Source: Clostridiales bacterium
GTDB taxonomy: Bacteria > Bacillota > Clostridia > Peptostreptococcales > Acidaminobacteraceae
Assembly: GCA_016342415.1 (NCBI GenBank)
Contig: JAEIOD010000038.1
Location: 1 to 38,770, forward strand
Direction: 5' to 3'
DNA length: 38,770 bases
Within the stretch, counting starts at the first letter, position 1; each line of letters begins with the position of its first letter. Of the stretch, positions 15,494 to 24,148 are shown one piece after another. The notes under the pieces are model-generated. The model was not told the DNA's origin. It was given only the letters and a program-made list of their open reading frames with translations, and did no database searches. The translations under genes and the position numbers were made by a program.

Positions 15494-16842
15494 TACTTAC
15501 CTCCTACTGACATGCCTTTGATACGGATATATGGAGATCCCTTGCAACTGGTTCTTAAGATTTGTCCACCTTTACCACAGCCGCCACCTTTGCTCATCAT
15601 ACGTTTATCAGAAATTTTATCTATATTTTTTAAAGTCGTAAATAAATTACCTGTTAAAATAATATCTCGTACCATGGTCGTTATTTTACCGTCTTCAACT
15701 TTATAACCACCTTGAACTGCAAAGGTAAACATATCCCCTGATGTTTGGCCACCAGCTGTTCCAAATAAATACAATCCGTTCTTTGTAGAGGCAATGATCT
15801 CATCATAAGTATCTTGCCCTTTATCAATATAAATATTAGCCATTCTAACAATCGGTGTATAAGCAAAATTCTTTGCTCTGAAATGTCCAGTGACTGCTTC
15901 GCCAGTTAAACCAGCGGTTAATCTCGAGTGCATACGTCCGCTTAATTTACCGTCTTTTATTAAAAATGTTTTTTTTGATTTTATACCTTCATCATCATAA
16001 ATATAACTACCTGAGTGACCCTTTTCTGTTGGATCATCTATCACGTTCAGTGCTGTGTTAGCAAATTTTGTCCCTAAAGTCATCGTCTTTTTAAGCGCTT
16101 CGCTTCTCAGTAAATTATCCGCTTCACTAAGATGTCCAAATGCCTCGTGAATAAACAATCCACCTACTGATGGATCTAATATCACATCATAATCTCCAGC
16201 AACAACAGGTTCTGCATCTAATAAGGCAACTGTTTGAATTGCTTTTGCTTTCACCGCTTCTTCTTTTCCTAATAATTCACTAAAACTATTTCCACCACCC
16301 AGTGATAATCTCGTTTGTTGTGTCAATTGATCGTTTTTTGAGGTCATTCTGAAATTAATCGTCGCAGACAATTGCTCTTGAGTAATCTCAGTACCTTCGT
16401 TAGTAACATAGTACTTTTCTTTATATAATTCAATATATTCAACATCGCATATTGATAAGTTCTCAACCTCTGTTGCCAATTTTCCATATGATTTTAGAAG
16501 CTCAACCTTTTCATCCAGCCCGATTGTTCTCGGATCTAAATCGATAGAAAGTGAAACCTTATCCTTTACAACTTCAACTTTCGCATAAGTCATTTCACCT
16601 GGTATTGCTTCACTAAAACCAATACATTTTTCTATGCTAGATGAAACGTCCTTCATATCATTAAATGATAAGGTTCCAAAGCCACCACCTACTAATGCTC
16701 TAGCATGTCCACCTTCTTTTTCAATGACATCTACTGATTTCACTTTTTCGTTTCTAACATTAATAACAATATTTTTTAATTTTTCATATCTTAAATCTTG
16801 AAAACCTTTTGATGTTAATCCCTGTTTTAATTGTTCAATCAT
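15493..16842 (-). CDS. tldD: TldD-family metalloprotease catalytic subunit
   Basis: The 449-residue protein carries the zinc-binding HEAFGH motif (232-237), the family's VILDPSVGGLFIHEAFGH strand-helix and the C-terminal IRIKGMSVGG. It is the active subunit of the TldD/E heterodimer, acting in the cytoplasm on peptides. The C-terminal loop (about 422-435) is rich in glycine and cysteine, a variation on the usual GGxGxCGKxGQ region. GGGAGG precedes the ATG. An extended -10 (TGGTATACT, 16863-16871) lies about 20 bp upstream. Confidence 0.92.
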   Translation of the reverse strand: MIEQLKQGLTSKGFQDLRYEKLKNIVINVRNEKVKSVDVIEKEGGHARALVGGGFGTLSFNDMKDVSSSIEKCIGFSEAIPGEMTYAKVEVVKDKVSLSIDLDPRTIGLDEKVELLKSYGKLATEVENLSICDVEYIELYKEKYYVTNEGTEITQEQLSATINFRMTSKNDQLTQQTRLSLGGGNSFSELLGKEEAVKAKAIQTVALLDAEPVVAGDYDVILDPSVGGLFIHEAFGHLSEADNLLRSEALKKTMTLGTKFANTALNVIDDPTEKGHSGSYIYDDEGIKSKKTFLIKDGKLSGRMHSRLTAGLTGEAVTGHFRAKNFAYTPIVRMANIYIDKGQDTYDEIIASTKNGLYLFGTAGGQTSGDMFTFAVQGGYKVEDGKITTMVRDIILTGNLFTTLKNIDKISDKRMMSKGGGCGKGGQILRTSCKGSPYIRIKGMSVGGK

Positions 16843-16862
16843 AATATGCCCTCCCTTTTATT

Positions 16863-16871
16863 AGTATACCA
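16863..16871 (-). promoter_or_regulatory. extended -10 element of the tldD-tldE operon
   Basis: The minus strand reads TGGTATACT, a TGn-extended -10 one base from TATAAT, about 20 bp upstream of the tldD start. No good -35 is seen. Confidence 0.4.
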
Positions 16872-16897
16872 TATTATTCGTTACACGAAATATATAT

Positions 16898-16930
16898 TTT
16901 AAAAAACAGACTAATTTTTATAGTCTGTTT
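16898..16930 (-). terminator. intrinsic terminator of the GNAT/MccF cluster
   Basis: The 10-bp stem AAACAGACTA / TAGTCTGTTT (16921-16930 with 16904-16913) is followed by further T residues on the minus strand. It ends the cluster that begins near 24 kb. Confidence 0.8.
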
Positions 16931-16936
16931 TATCCA

Positions 16937-17701
16937 TCAGTATTCAACTTTTAATAATCTTGTCTTGGATGCAAATCCACAGCTTTCCAATGTACGTTTG
17001 GAATTATAATTATGATACCAACAGCCTGGTAAAGGTTGATAATCAAGAGTTTTACATAAATCTGACAAATGTAAAATGATGCTTCGTCCAACACCTTTTT
17101 GTCGATGTTTTTCAACTGTAAACATGCCAATACCTCTACAGAATTTATGAATCCTATTGGTTTCCATAATACCAAACCCATAAATTTCATCATCTTCCAA
17201 GATGTAAATTTTTCTATCAGATACATTTTGATACAACTCACTAAAGAAGTCCCCTGATAACGCTTTGATATTCTCAACATCAGAAAGATTTGCTAATCGT
17301 AACATGCTTTTCGGATAAACTGGTGGCTTCACATTTCTTTCTGTCAGTGTGAAGAAGTAAGCTTGAAGATCAATTTTCCTATGAAAATCCATACTCAGAG
17401 ATAAGAATAATTCATCACAAGTTGGTACAAATCCATGAGTAACCTTGCACTTCTCAAGTAGGGATTTAAAACATCCCTGTGCCAAGTGAAGAGCTGTTCT
17501 TGTTATAAAAAATTGTGTTAATAATGTTTCTTCAAAAATTGCAAAATATCCGACCTCTTCTCCATGATAACTCATCAGATAAAAATCCGAATCCAATATA
17601 TGAGTTTCTAGGAAATCATCATATACGTCACTCAAAGATGCCACATACTCTTCAAAAAGTGTGTTTATTTCATTTAATGATACTTTTTTATAATCTAACA
17701 T
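16937..17701 (-). CDS. two-domain GNAT acetyltransferase
   Basis: The 254-residue protein appears to have a degenerate N-terminal half (about 1-125) without an acetyl-CoA motif and a C-terminal GNAT domain with motif A at about 196-210 (VEKHRQKGVGRSIILHL) and a closing N-S-x-R-T-L-E-S-C-G-F segment. The family substrate is unknown. AGGGGG lies upstream of the ATG. It is the last gene of the cluster, 64 bp after the AraC-type gene; no terminator is seen in that gap, so it is probably co-transcribed. Confidence 0.82.
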   Translation of the reverse strand: MLDYKKVSLNEINTLFEEYVASLSDVYDDFLETHILDSDFYLMSYHGEEVGYFAIFEETLLTQFFITRTALHLAQGCFKSLLEKCKVTHGFVPTCDELFLSLSMDFHRKIDLQAYFFTLTERNVKPPVYPKSMLRLANLSDVENIKALSGDFFSELYQNVSDRKIYILEDDEIYGFGIMETNRIHKFCRGIGMFTVEKHRQKGVGRSIILHLSDLCKTLDYQPLPGCWYHNYNSKRTLESCGFASKTRLLKVEY

Positions 17702-17765
17702 TTTAACACCCCCTCACTTTCATTTTAACAAATAATCATACAGATGACATTAAAAATTAATGACA

Positions 17766-18635
17766 CTACAATTTTCGTATCGGTCGGCCTTCAATATAAC
17801 CTCTTTCACCTCTAGGTTCTAATTGAAATCTTGGTGTTTCTTTGTTATAGAATTCGTACCCATATAATGCTGGCTTAAATGCTTTAATGGCATCCATTAC
17901 ACTTACAATTTCTGATTCGAAATCATTGTCATCATAAGGTTGTCCTTGGAATATCATGATTTGACTTGCTGGTAAATCAATTAATTCAAACCCCTCTGGA
18001 ATTACATTATCATAGTCAAGAGGTACTTCTACTCCTTGAACATATTCTGATGTACCTGGTTTTATTAACATATCAGGCAACCACATACCAATAGGTTCAT
18101 AAAGTGCTTCTTTTACACTCATAAGTGTGCCCCATACATCACAGCCTACTTCCTCACAATATTTAAAGTACTCTGTCGCTGTAATTCCTCTTTTAATAAG
18201 GGCTTTTCTTTTTGGTCTGTCAATAACTTGGGTAAATATAAATTGATTCATTGTAACATCCTCCTCTTTTTTGATAGTTAATGGATAAGGAAGAAACCAC
18301 TTAATCGGCGGTTTTCTTAATGCATAAGACTTCGGTGGTACTCCAAACTGCTTTGAAAAGGCTCTTGTAAATCCTTCATGTGAATCAAATACAAAATCAA
18401 GTGCAACCTCTATCACTTTTAAATCTAAATCTCTCAATGCTTTAGCTGCTTCTGATAATCTACATGCTTTGATATAATAGTAAGGCGTATAACCGGTTAA
18501 TTCCTTAAATATTTTTGCAGCATAAGACGGTGATAAATAACAACAGTTGCTTAATTGCTTTATCGTAATCGATTCATGAAGATGAGTCTCAATATAATCT
18601 TGCATTTTTCGTACCGCTATTTTTTTCTCTTCCAT
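17766..18635 (-). CDS. AraC-family regulator with GyrI-like ligand-binding domain
   Basis: The 289-residue protein has an N-terminal AraC-type double helix-turn-helix (about 8-105, ending in the signature FSKQFGVPPKSY). The GyrI-like effector domain (about 135-289) binds hydrophobic or cationic drugs in relatives such as Rob, SbmC and BmrR. It probably controls efflux or detoxification genes, perhaps its own cluster. ATG 18633-18635 has GGAGG 5 bases upstream; the frame's earlier TTG start is rejected for lack of such a site. It follows the MccF-like gene by 28 bp. Confidence 0.9.
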   Translation of the reverse strand: MEEKKIAVRKMQDYIETHLHESITIKQLSNCCYLSPSYAAKIFKELTGYTPYYYIKACRLSEAAKALRDLDLKVIEVALDFVFDSHEGFTRAFSKQFGVPPKSYALRKPPIKWFLPYPLTIKKEEDVTMNQFIFTQVIDRPKRKALIKRGITATEYFKYCEEVGCDVWGTLMSVKEALYEPIGMWLPDMLIKPGTSEYVQGVEVPLDYDNVIPEGFELIDLPASQIMIFQGQPYDDNDFESEIVSVMDAIKAFKPALYGYEFYNKETPRFQLEPRGERGYIEGRPIRKL

Positions 18636-18663
18636 ATCTGCCTCCAACTACATCATAAAACTT

Positions 18664-19659
18664 TTAGAGGATAATTTCTTGACCAAAACCATTTAATAAT
18701 TTAATGGTTTGATGTGTTGCATCTAATTTTATCTTTGAACCTATCCGCATTGTAAACATAGGGTGAGTATGTGAACAATCAACTTCTGCAAGCACAGGGA
18801 TCTTAATTTCGCCTATCACTTCTTTTAATATTTCCAAATGGCCTCTAGTATTTTGGTCATTAAATAATTCATGTTTTCCTATGATTAAACCGCCAATCTT
18901 ATCAAAAATACCATTTAGTTTTAATAAACTGAATAACCGTTCTTCAGTTGTAGCATTTTTAAGACTGTCCTCAATAAATAGTATATCTCCCTCTTTTATA
19001 TCTATCATATAAGGACTTCCCATAATACCTGACATCGTATTCAGATTTCCGATAATTAAACGCCCTGTCACTTGTCCCTCTGATAAAGTCAACCAGTTAT
19101 TCTCAACCTGTTTCTTTGATTTGTATTGAGTCTCCCAATCTATATACTCTTCAGTCCAAACCTTAGGTTTCTCATAATTGTATATCGCATGCTTTGACAT
19201 CAATACATCACTGAAATATTTAAAGTGCATCTCATTAAAAGGTGCCAGTTCACCAAATGAAGCCACACAAGCAGGTCCATAAAAAGTAGAAATGCCTGTT
19301 TTCTGATAAATGGCAAAAAGTATTGCTGTTACATCAGAATAGCCAATAATAATCTTAGGATCTTTTTTAAACGCATCATAATCAATATAAGGCAGTAAAC
19401 TATTTGAATTCATACCACCAATAGTCGACATAATACATCTCACATCAGGATTTCTAATCAACTCATTCAACTCCTCGGCTCTTTCTTCAATCGAGCCTGA
19501 ACGATAACCATCGGATTGATAAGTAAGTGATCCTTCCTTAATCTTAAATCCTTTTGATTCCAAAAATGATTTTCCTCGCATATATCTTATGGGACATAAT
19601 TTTGTAATGGGCGTTGATGGTGAAAAAAGACCTATTGTATCTCCTCTTTTTAATCTCAT
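18664..19659 (-). CDS. S66-family peptidase, MccF-like
   Basis: This 331-residue serine peptidase of the LD-carboxypeptidase/MccF family has a likely catalytic triad S108 (GYSDVTAIL), E230 (LFIEDSL) and H297 (DCSHTHPM), with spacings close to those of MccF. MccF hydrolyses the amide bond of processed microcin C and related aminoacyl nucleotides, giving immunity; LdcA relatives trim muropeptides. The length and first-strand layout (GDTIGLFSPSTP) fit the MccF side better. Its start overlaps the hydrolase-GNAT stop by 4 bp. Neighbouring GNATs recall MccE, an acetyltransferase with the same protective role. Confidence 0.88.
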   Translation of the reverse strand: MRLKRGDTIGLFSPSTPITKLCPIRYMRGKSFLESKGFKIKEGSLTYQSDGYRSGSIEERAEELNELIRNPDVRCIMSTIGGMNSNSLLPYIDYDAFKKDPKIIIGYSDVTAILFAIYQKTGISTFYGPACVASFGELAPFNEMHFKYFSDVLMSKHAIYNYEKPKVWTEEYIDWETQYKSKKQVENNWLTLSEGQVTGRLIIGNLNTMSGIMGSPYMIDIKEGDILFIEDSLKNATTEERLFSLLKLNGIFDKIGGLIIGKHELFNDQNTRGHLEILKEVIGEIKIPVLAEVDCSHTHPMFTMRIGSKIKLDATHQTIKLLNGFGQEIIL

Positions 19660-20924
19660 GATGACCTCTCAATCTTATAAAGCACATGGTCTTTTAAAGG
19701 ATCTTCTACATTTGGATGTTCAAAATTTTTAACATATTTTAAACCAATGCTTTTCATAACTGCTATGGAAGGTGTATTGATGGTAGCTGTAAATGAAACT
19801 ATCTCCGTGAGTTTTAGTACTTCAAAGCCATAGTTCAAAACCCTTAAAGCACCTTCTTTTGCATACCCTTGTCTCCAGTACTTTCGATCCAAGCGCCATC
19901 CGATTTCTATACAAGGTACAAACTCCTCTTTAAATGATGGCCGTGAAAAGCCAATAAAACCTATCAAACTCCCAGTCTTTATCAATTCAACTCCATATAG
20001 TCCAAAGCCATCTCTCTTGTAATTATGGATAATTCTGGTTAGAAAAGCATCTGATGCTATTTCATTCAAAATCTTTGGGAAGTATTTCATCACTTCAGGA
20101 TTGGCATTCATCTGTCTAAAGAATTTTCTATCACCGATGGATAAGTTTCTAAATCCCAGTCGATCGGATTGAAATAAATACTTCAACTCTTCTTTTATAA
20201 TTTGATAAAATTCATCACGAGCATATTTTTCACACCACGGTGTGTGACCACAACGACCGATTAGATGGACGCGATAGTTTAGACCAACTTTGTTAAAAGG
20301 TTCTACAATCCCTTCATAGGGATGTGGATCATCTTTACCATGAATCACTACTACTTCTGCATGTATGGACTTGCTCATATTCAATAAAACACCACTTTTT
20401 CTTAAGATACGTAAGTCATTCATTAACATTTGATAACCTTTTGAGTCAAAAAAAAGAAGTTCATCTTCATAATGACCAAGCTCATAACTATCCATTTTAG
20501 TCATTAACCGACCAAAATAAGACATATCTATTTCTTCATTCTTGGCAATTTTTGAAAAGAACAGATCTACATCAGTCAATTCATCTGGAGTTAACTTTTG
20601 TTGTCTTCTTTGATTCATAAGATCTAAATAGGACTCTTCAAATGCGCCACAGCCAATCAGTATAATTTTTGAGGTTGGGTATTTAGCAGCATATAGAAAA
20701 GCCAACCACGCTCCCCAGGAGTGTCCAATTAATACAGGTGTACTCATCTTAAAGGCTTCCACAATTTCATGTATTTCTTGTAACTGTGCTTTAATAGTAT
20801 GACCATAATTATAGATTTCTATACAGTTATCTAGATCTCTAGCCAAACTAGAAACGGACCCTGGAGCTCCTGGTCCGCCATGAATGATTAATTTATTTGG
20901 ATTACCATATATTTTATACTTCAT
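19656..20924 (-). CDS. alpha/beta hydrolase - GNAT acetyltransferase fusion
   Basis: The 422-residue protein joins two enzymes. Residues 1-252 are an alpha/beta hydrolase of the proline-iminopeptidase-like kind: oxyanion-hole HGGPG (15-19), nucleophile S69 (GHSWG), acid D198 or D199, and H227 (RCGHTPW). Residues about 254-420 are a RimJ/L-type GNAT with IGWRLDRKYWRQGYAKEGA (about 346-364) binding acetyl-CoA. The frame is uninterrupted through the junction, and 4-11 bp overlaps tie it to both neighbours. The pairing suggests sequential hydrolysis and acetylation of one class of amide or peptide compound, but the substrate is not evident. Confidence 0.9.
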   Translation of the reverse strand: MKYKIYGNPNKLIIHGGPGAPGSVSSLARDLDNCIEIYNYGHTIKAQLQEIHEIVEAFKMSTPVLIGHSWGAWLAFLYAAKYPTSKIILIGCGAFEESYLDLMNQRRQQKLTPDELTDVDLFFSKIAKNEEIDMSYFGRLMTKMDSYELGHYEDELLFFDSKGYQMLMNDLRILRKSGVLLNMSKSIHAEVVVIHGKDDPHPYEGIVEPFNKVGLNYRVHLIGRCGHTPWCEKYARDEFYQIIKEELKYLFQSDRLGFRNLSIGDRKFFRQMNANPEVMKYFPKILNEIASDAFLTRIIHNYKRDGFGLYGVELIKTGSLIGFIGFSRPSFKEEFVPCIEIGWRLDRKYWRQGYAKEGALRVLNYGFEVLKLTEIVSFTATINTPSIAVMKSIGLKYVKNFEHPNVEDPLKDHVLYKIERSS

Positions 20925-21399
20925 ACTCTTGCCTCAATATTGACATCACTTGAACAGAAACGTACGAGTCCCTAAATTTAACTGCTTCTCTTAATATGCC
21001 TTCTGTAACAAAACCCATCGACTCATAAAGTGTTATGGCTTTTTGATTATGACTTCTAACATCTAACCAAAATCGATGTGTGGTTAACTTAAAGGCACGT
21101 CCAATTAATGCCTCTATCGCTTCTTTTCCATAACCATTACCTCTTTTGGAGATCACAATACGCATCAACTCGTAATTATCATCAGGATTCTGATTACCGA
21201 TTAAATAACCAACACTTGTACCATCCGTTGTTTCAATAATCAAATGATCTGTTAAGGCATTTAATTGTGCTTGTTTATGTTTCTCTCTAGACCAGAGGTT
21301 AACAAAACCGGTCTGAGAAGCATCTTTTTCAATCTGTAAGATATAATCTAAATCTTCAATTTTGGAATTTCTTAAAAAAACCCTTGTCGTCTTTAACAA
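20914..21399 (-). CDS. RimJ/RimL-type GNAT acetyltransferase with TTG start
   Basis: This 161-residue GNAT has motif A at about 92-103 (SKRGNGYGKEAI) and the C-terminal NQKAITLYESMGFVTEGILR signature. The first codon is TTG with GAGGGG 5 bases upstream, and the resulting start (LKTTRVFLRNSKIEDLD) fits the family, so the TTG is accepted. It overlaps the preceding GNAT by 44 bp, which is long for two real genes, and probably makes its translation depend on that gene. Confidence 0.88.
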   Translation of the reverse strand: MLKTTRVFLRNSKIEDLDYILQIEKDASQTGFVNLWSREKHKQAQLNALTDHLIIETTDGTSVGYLIGNQNPDDNYELMRIVISKRGNGYGKEAIEALIGRAFKLTTHRFWLDVRSHNQKAITLYESMGFVTEGILREAVKFRDSYVSVQVMSILRQEYEV

Positions 21400-21871
21400 T
21401 ATTGCCCCTCTTTCCTACCTGAAATACACTAATTTTATAATCCGCTTCGGGGAAATCTCCTAAAAACATACAATCATTTGCTTTATAAAAATCGCATAAT
21501 TTTTCATTCCCCGCCCAGCAATCTAATAAAACCGGGTGTTTTTTATACTCTTTTTTCAAATACTTAAACATGTGTTGTGTCAGATTTTTCCCTTGATAAA
21601 AAGGATGTATGAGTAATCGATACATATACAGACTTTTATCAATTTGTACTGGAAACGACTCCTCTACATGTTTTATAGAATAACTGCCAATCAATCGTTT
21701 ATGATCTTCTAATATGAAAACCTCGCCGCTTTTTATTTGTGTTTCCAATGAGTCTAACTCGCAGGGATAAGCCCACTGAAAAACATTCTTTTCAATTAAC
21801 TTTTTCGTTGTTGCATTTATCAACGCCGTCATTTGATCTAAATCTTCTAAAGTTGCTTGTCGAACCAACAT
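21356..21871 (-). CDS. GNAT family acetyltransferase
   Basis: The 171-residue protein starts with the usual LVRQATLEDLDQM strand-helix and has the central VxxxHPFYQGKNLTQHMF segment (about 87-102), a degenerate acetyl-CoA motif without the second glycine. LCDFYKANDCMFLG gives the last family signature. Substrate is unknown. It lies 12 bp after the kinase-like gene. Its last 14 codons overlap the next GNAT, and the extra C-terminal lysine-rich tail might be the product of an extension. Confidence 0.8.
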   Translation of the reverse strand: MLVRQATLEDLDQMTALINATTKKLIEKNVFQWAYPCELDSLETQIKSGEVFILEDHKRLIGSYSIKHVEESFPVQIDKSLYMYRLLIHPFYQGKNLTQHMFKYLKKEYKKHPVLLDCWAGNEKLCDFYKANDCMFLGDFPEADYKISVFQVGKRGNIVKDDKGFFKKFQN

Positions 21872-21883
21872 CTTTTCACACTC

Positions 21884-22687
21884 CTATTCAAATAAGTAAT
21901 CAGAACCCATTTCTTTTAGATTGTTATGAATAAAGTCATCCAATCTTTGAGTAAATTTATTTGAGACACGCAAAGCCAGAAATCTATCTAATTCTATAAT
22001 TGCATTGATAATCAACCATCTATGGATAACGCTCACAGGTATCTCGTTACCATAATACCCAGATAAATAAGCTTCAATAAATTTATTGCTATTCAAGGTG
22101 TATTTAGCATCTTCATAATCATTTGGATCAATAATAAAATAAAGCGTTCTTGCAATATCAGCTTCTTTGGGTCCTAACATGGCATCAGACCAATCCATCG
22201 CAGTAAGTTTATCATCTAAATACATCAGATTATAAGGCATATAATCTCCATGTAAAAGTGATCTACCATCTTCCAAACCATCAATGATCGAGACGCCCCA
22301 TTTTTTTATATCATCACTGATATGTGATAACTGTATTATATATATTCTTAGTCTTTCTTTTAAGTGTGGTAATGCCAAGGATCTGCTATCCCAACTATGC
22401 AGCATTTTATGTGATTGTCCCATTAATTCTGCATAATACTCGAGCTCATCTGAATCATCTATCACATCAACGAAAAGCTCTCCAATCAATTCTTGCATTT
22501 CATAACCATCTTTATTATCAACACATACTTTATTAAAGACTTGAGGTGCAAAAGAAGTCATATCTCCCATATATTTGCATGCTTCATATTCTCTAATAAA
22601 ATATTCGTTATCTTTAAATAACTTAAGTACCCTGCCATGTCCAATTTGATAAACGTCTGCAGAGTCACCACCACCGATTAAAATCAT
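21884..22687 (-). CDS. aminoglycoside-phosphotransferase-like kinase
   Basis: The 267-residue protein has the APH/choline-kinase fold. A short glycine-rich GGGDSADVYQIG start is followed by VLKLFK carrying the ATP-binding lysine. The catalytic HGDYMPYNLM has H146 and D148, and the metal-binding MDWSDAMLGPKEADIART has D165. It phosphorylates a hydroxyl group on a small molecule; relatives act on aminoglycosides, choline, homoserine or sugars. It overlaps the MazG-like gene by 4 bp. Resistance is possible, but the family is too broad to assign. Confidence 0.88.
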   Translation of the reverse strand: MILIGGGDSADVYQIGHGRVLKLFKDNEYFIREYEACKYMGDMTSFAPQVFNKVCVDNKDGYEMQELIGELFVDVIDDSDELEYYAELMGQSHKMLHSWDSRSLALPHLKERLRIYIIQLSHISDDIKKWGVSIIDGLEDGRSLLHGDYMPYNLMYLDDKLTAMDWSDAMLGPKEADIARTLYFIIDPNDYEDAKYTLNSNKFIEAYLSGYYGNEIPVSVIHRWLIINAIIELDRFLALRVSNKFTQRLDDFIHNNLKEMGSDYLFE

Positions 22688-23055
22688 ACGATTTCCTCGC
22701 TTATAAAAGACTCATGATCCTTTTTGAAATTTCTTTTCATATTGGATTCAAATTTTTTAGTATAAGCATTAGAAAATTCTTCAGCAGAAATATGATAACG
22801 ATTTAAACAATCAATAAAGTACATCAACACGTCTGAAAGCTCTTCTACCATATGTTCTCTAACTGGGCCTTCTGTCATAATTTCATTTGTATCTTTCTTT
22901 TTTACCACTGAAATAACTTCACCGATTTCTTCTATCATATATAAGATAAAGTTTTTCCCGTATTCCGGTTCCATCGGAGACCAGGAATCCTTATTTTCTT
23001 CATATAAAGCATAAGACATAGCCATCATTTCTTTGATATCCAAATTATTTTTCAT
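22684..23055 (-). CDS. MazG-like nucleotide pyrophosphohydrolase
   Basis: The 123-residue all-alpha NTP pyrophosphohydrolase has the family's metal-binding acidic pattern EEIGEVISVVKK (about 41-52) and EELSDVLMYFID (about 71-82). Members hydrolyse non-canonical or excess nucleoside triphosphates to monophosphates. GGGAG precedes the ATG inside the end of the radical SAM gene, and the gene overlaps the kinase by 4 bp, so the three are co-transcribed. Confidence 0.85.
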   Translation of the reverse strand: MKNNLDIKEMMAMSYALYEENKDSWSPMEPEYGKNFILYMIEEIGEVISVVKKKDTNEIMTEGPVREHMVEELSDVLMYFIDCLNRYHISAEEFSNAYTKKFESNMKRNFKKDHESFISEEIV

Positions 23056-24016
23056 CCATTACTCCCACTAAGTTGTTGTTATATCCACATGTACAATCTG
23101 GCGTATCTATCATTACGGTACTTTTAAATCCCTTTCTTTTAATTAAAATAGAATGGCATTTTTTACAGACTGTATGATGTTCTTTTATTATATTACCTAA
23201 ATAGACATAATCTAAATACCGCTCAGCAATTTCATAAGCATCAAACATAAAATTGATTGAAGTGGCCTCTTCAGTCATTAAGTAGTTCGGAAAATATCTC
23301 GACAAATGATAAGGTATTTTTTTATCTATTTCTGACAATTTTTTAGATAATAATTCCACATCTTCTAAAGTCACATGATTAGTGACTAAAAGTGTTGTCA
23401 CTTCCAAATGCTTTTTTTGCATCAATTTTAAGTTGCTTAAAACCGATTTGAAATGACCACCACAGACTTTATAAAATTCTGATTGACCTTTCAAATCAAC
23501 ATTAAAGGCATCTATATAAGGCAATAACCGTTTTAAGGGTATCTCATTAATTAAACCATTGGTAACCAAAACGATCTTTTTGTCTGGACTTTTTTTGGCA
23601 AGTAACTGGCAAACGTCCAAGATATACTCATAGTTAATTAGAGGTTCATTGTATGTAAAAGCAATGCCCAATCCTTTGATTTGACCAATCAATTGTTCAG
23701 GAAAAATGGTTTCTACTTCATATACTCGTTGTGATAATTCATAATTTTGACAAAATGAACAACTCATATTACAACCATAAGAACCAATAGAAAAAATGTC
23801 ACGCCCTGGATAATAATGATATAAGGGTTTTTTTTCAATTGGATCAAGATGAGCTGTAACCAGCTTACCATATGAAGTTGCAATCAGTTTACCGTTGATG
23901 TTTTTTCTTACTTTACAAAGCCCCGACTCACTACGACTTATCACACAGTAATGAGGACAGAGCTCACATTGTACTTTATCATGATCCAATTTCTTATAAT
24001 ACAAAGCTTCTTTCAT
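23045..24016 (-). CDS. AmmeMemoRadiSam-type radical SAM protein
   Basis: The 323-residue protein has the radical SAM cluster motif CxxxCxxC (C82, C86, C89; CNMSCSFC). An N-terminal cysteine set (C17, C20, C24, C34) with a DPIEKKPLYHYYPG segment places it in the group linked to AMMECR1 and Memo proteins and related to pyruvate formate-lyase activases. A C-terminal zinc-ribbon-like set (CKKC ... CTCG, about 288-312) is also present. It cleaves SAM to a 5'-deoxyadenosyl radical; its target is unknown. Neither AMMECR1 nor Memo is encoded in the window. AGGAG-type site precedes the ATG. Confidence 0.88.
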   Translation of the reverse strand: MKEALYYKKLDHDKVQCELCPHYCVISRSESGLCKVRKNINGKLIATSYGKLVTAHLDPIEKKPLYHYYPGRDIFSIGSYGCNMSCSFCQNYELSQRVYEVETIFPEQLIGQIKGLGIAFTYNEPLINYEYILDVCQLLAKKSPDKKIVLVTNGLINEIPLKRLLPYIDAFNVDLKGQSEFYKVCGGHFKSVLSNLKLMQKKHLEVTTLLVTNHVTLEDVELLSKKLSEIDKKIPYHLSRYFPNYLMTEEATSINFMFDAYEIAERYLDYVYLGNIIKEHHTVCKKCHSILIKRKGFKSTVMIDTPDCTCGYNNNLVGVMDEK

Positions 24017-24148
24017 AATTGTCTCCTACTTTAATCATAACGAAAAAAACATCATCCGTCATCATTTTCATGCAAGAATAAAACATTTTCATGTCCTATT
24101 ACAGGTAGTTATCCTTTTTTCCTATAAACTGGAAATAGGAGGTGCCAT

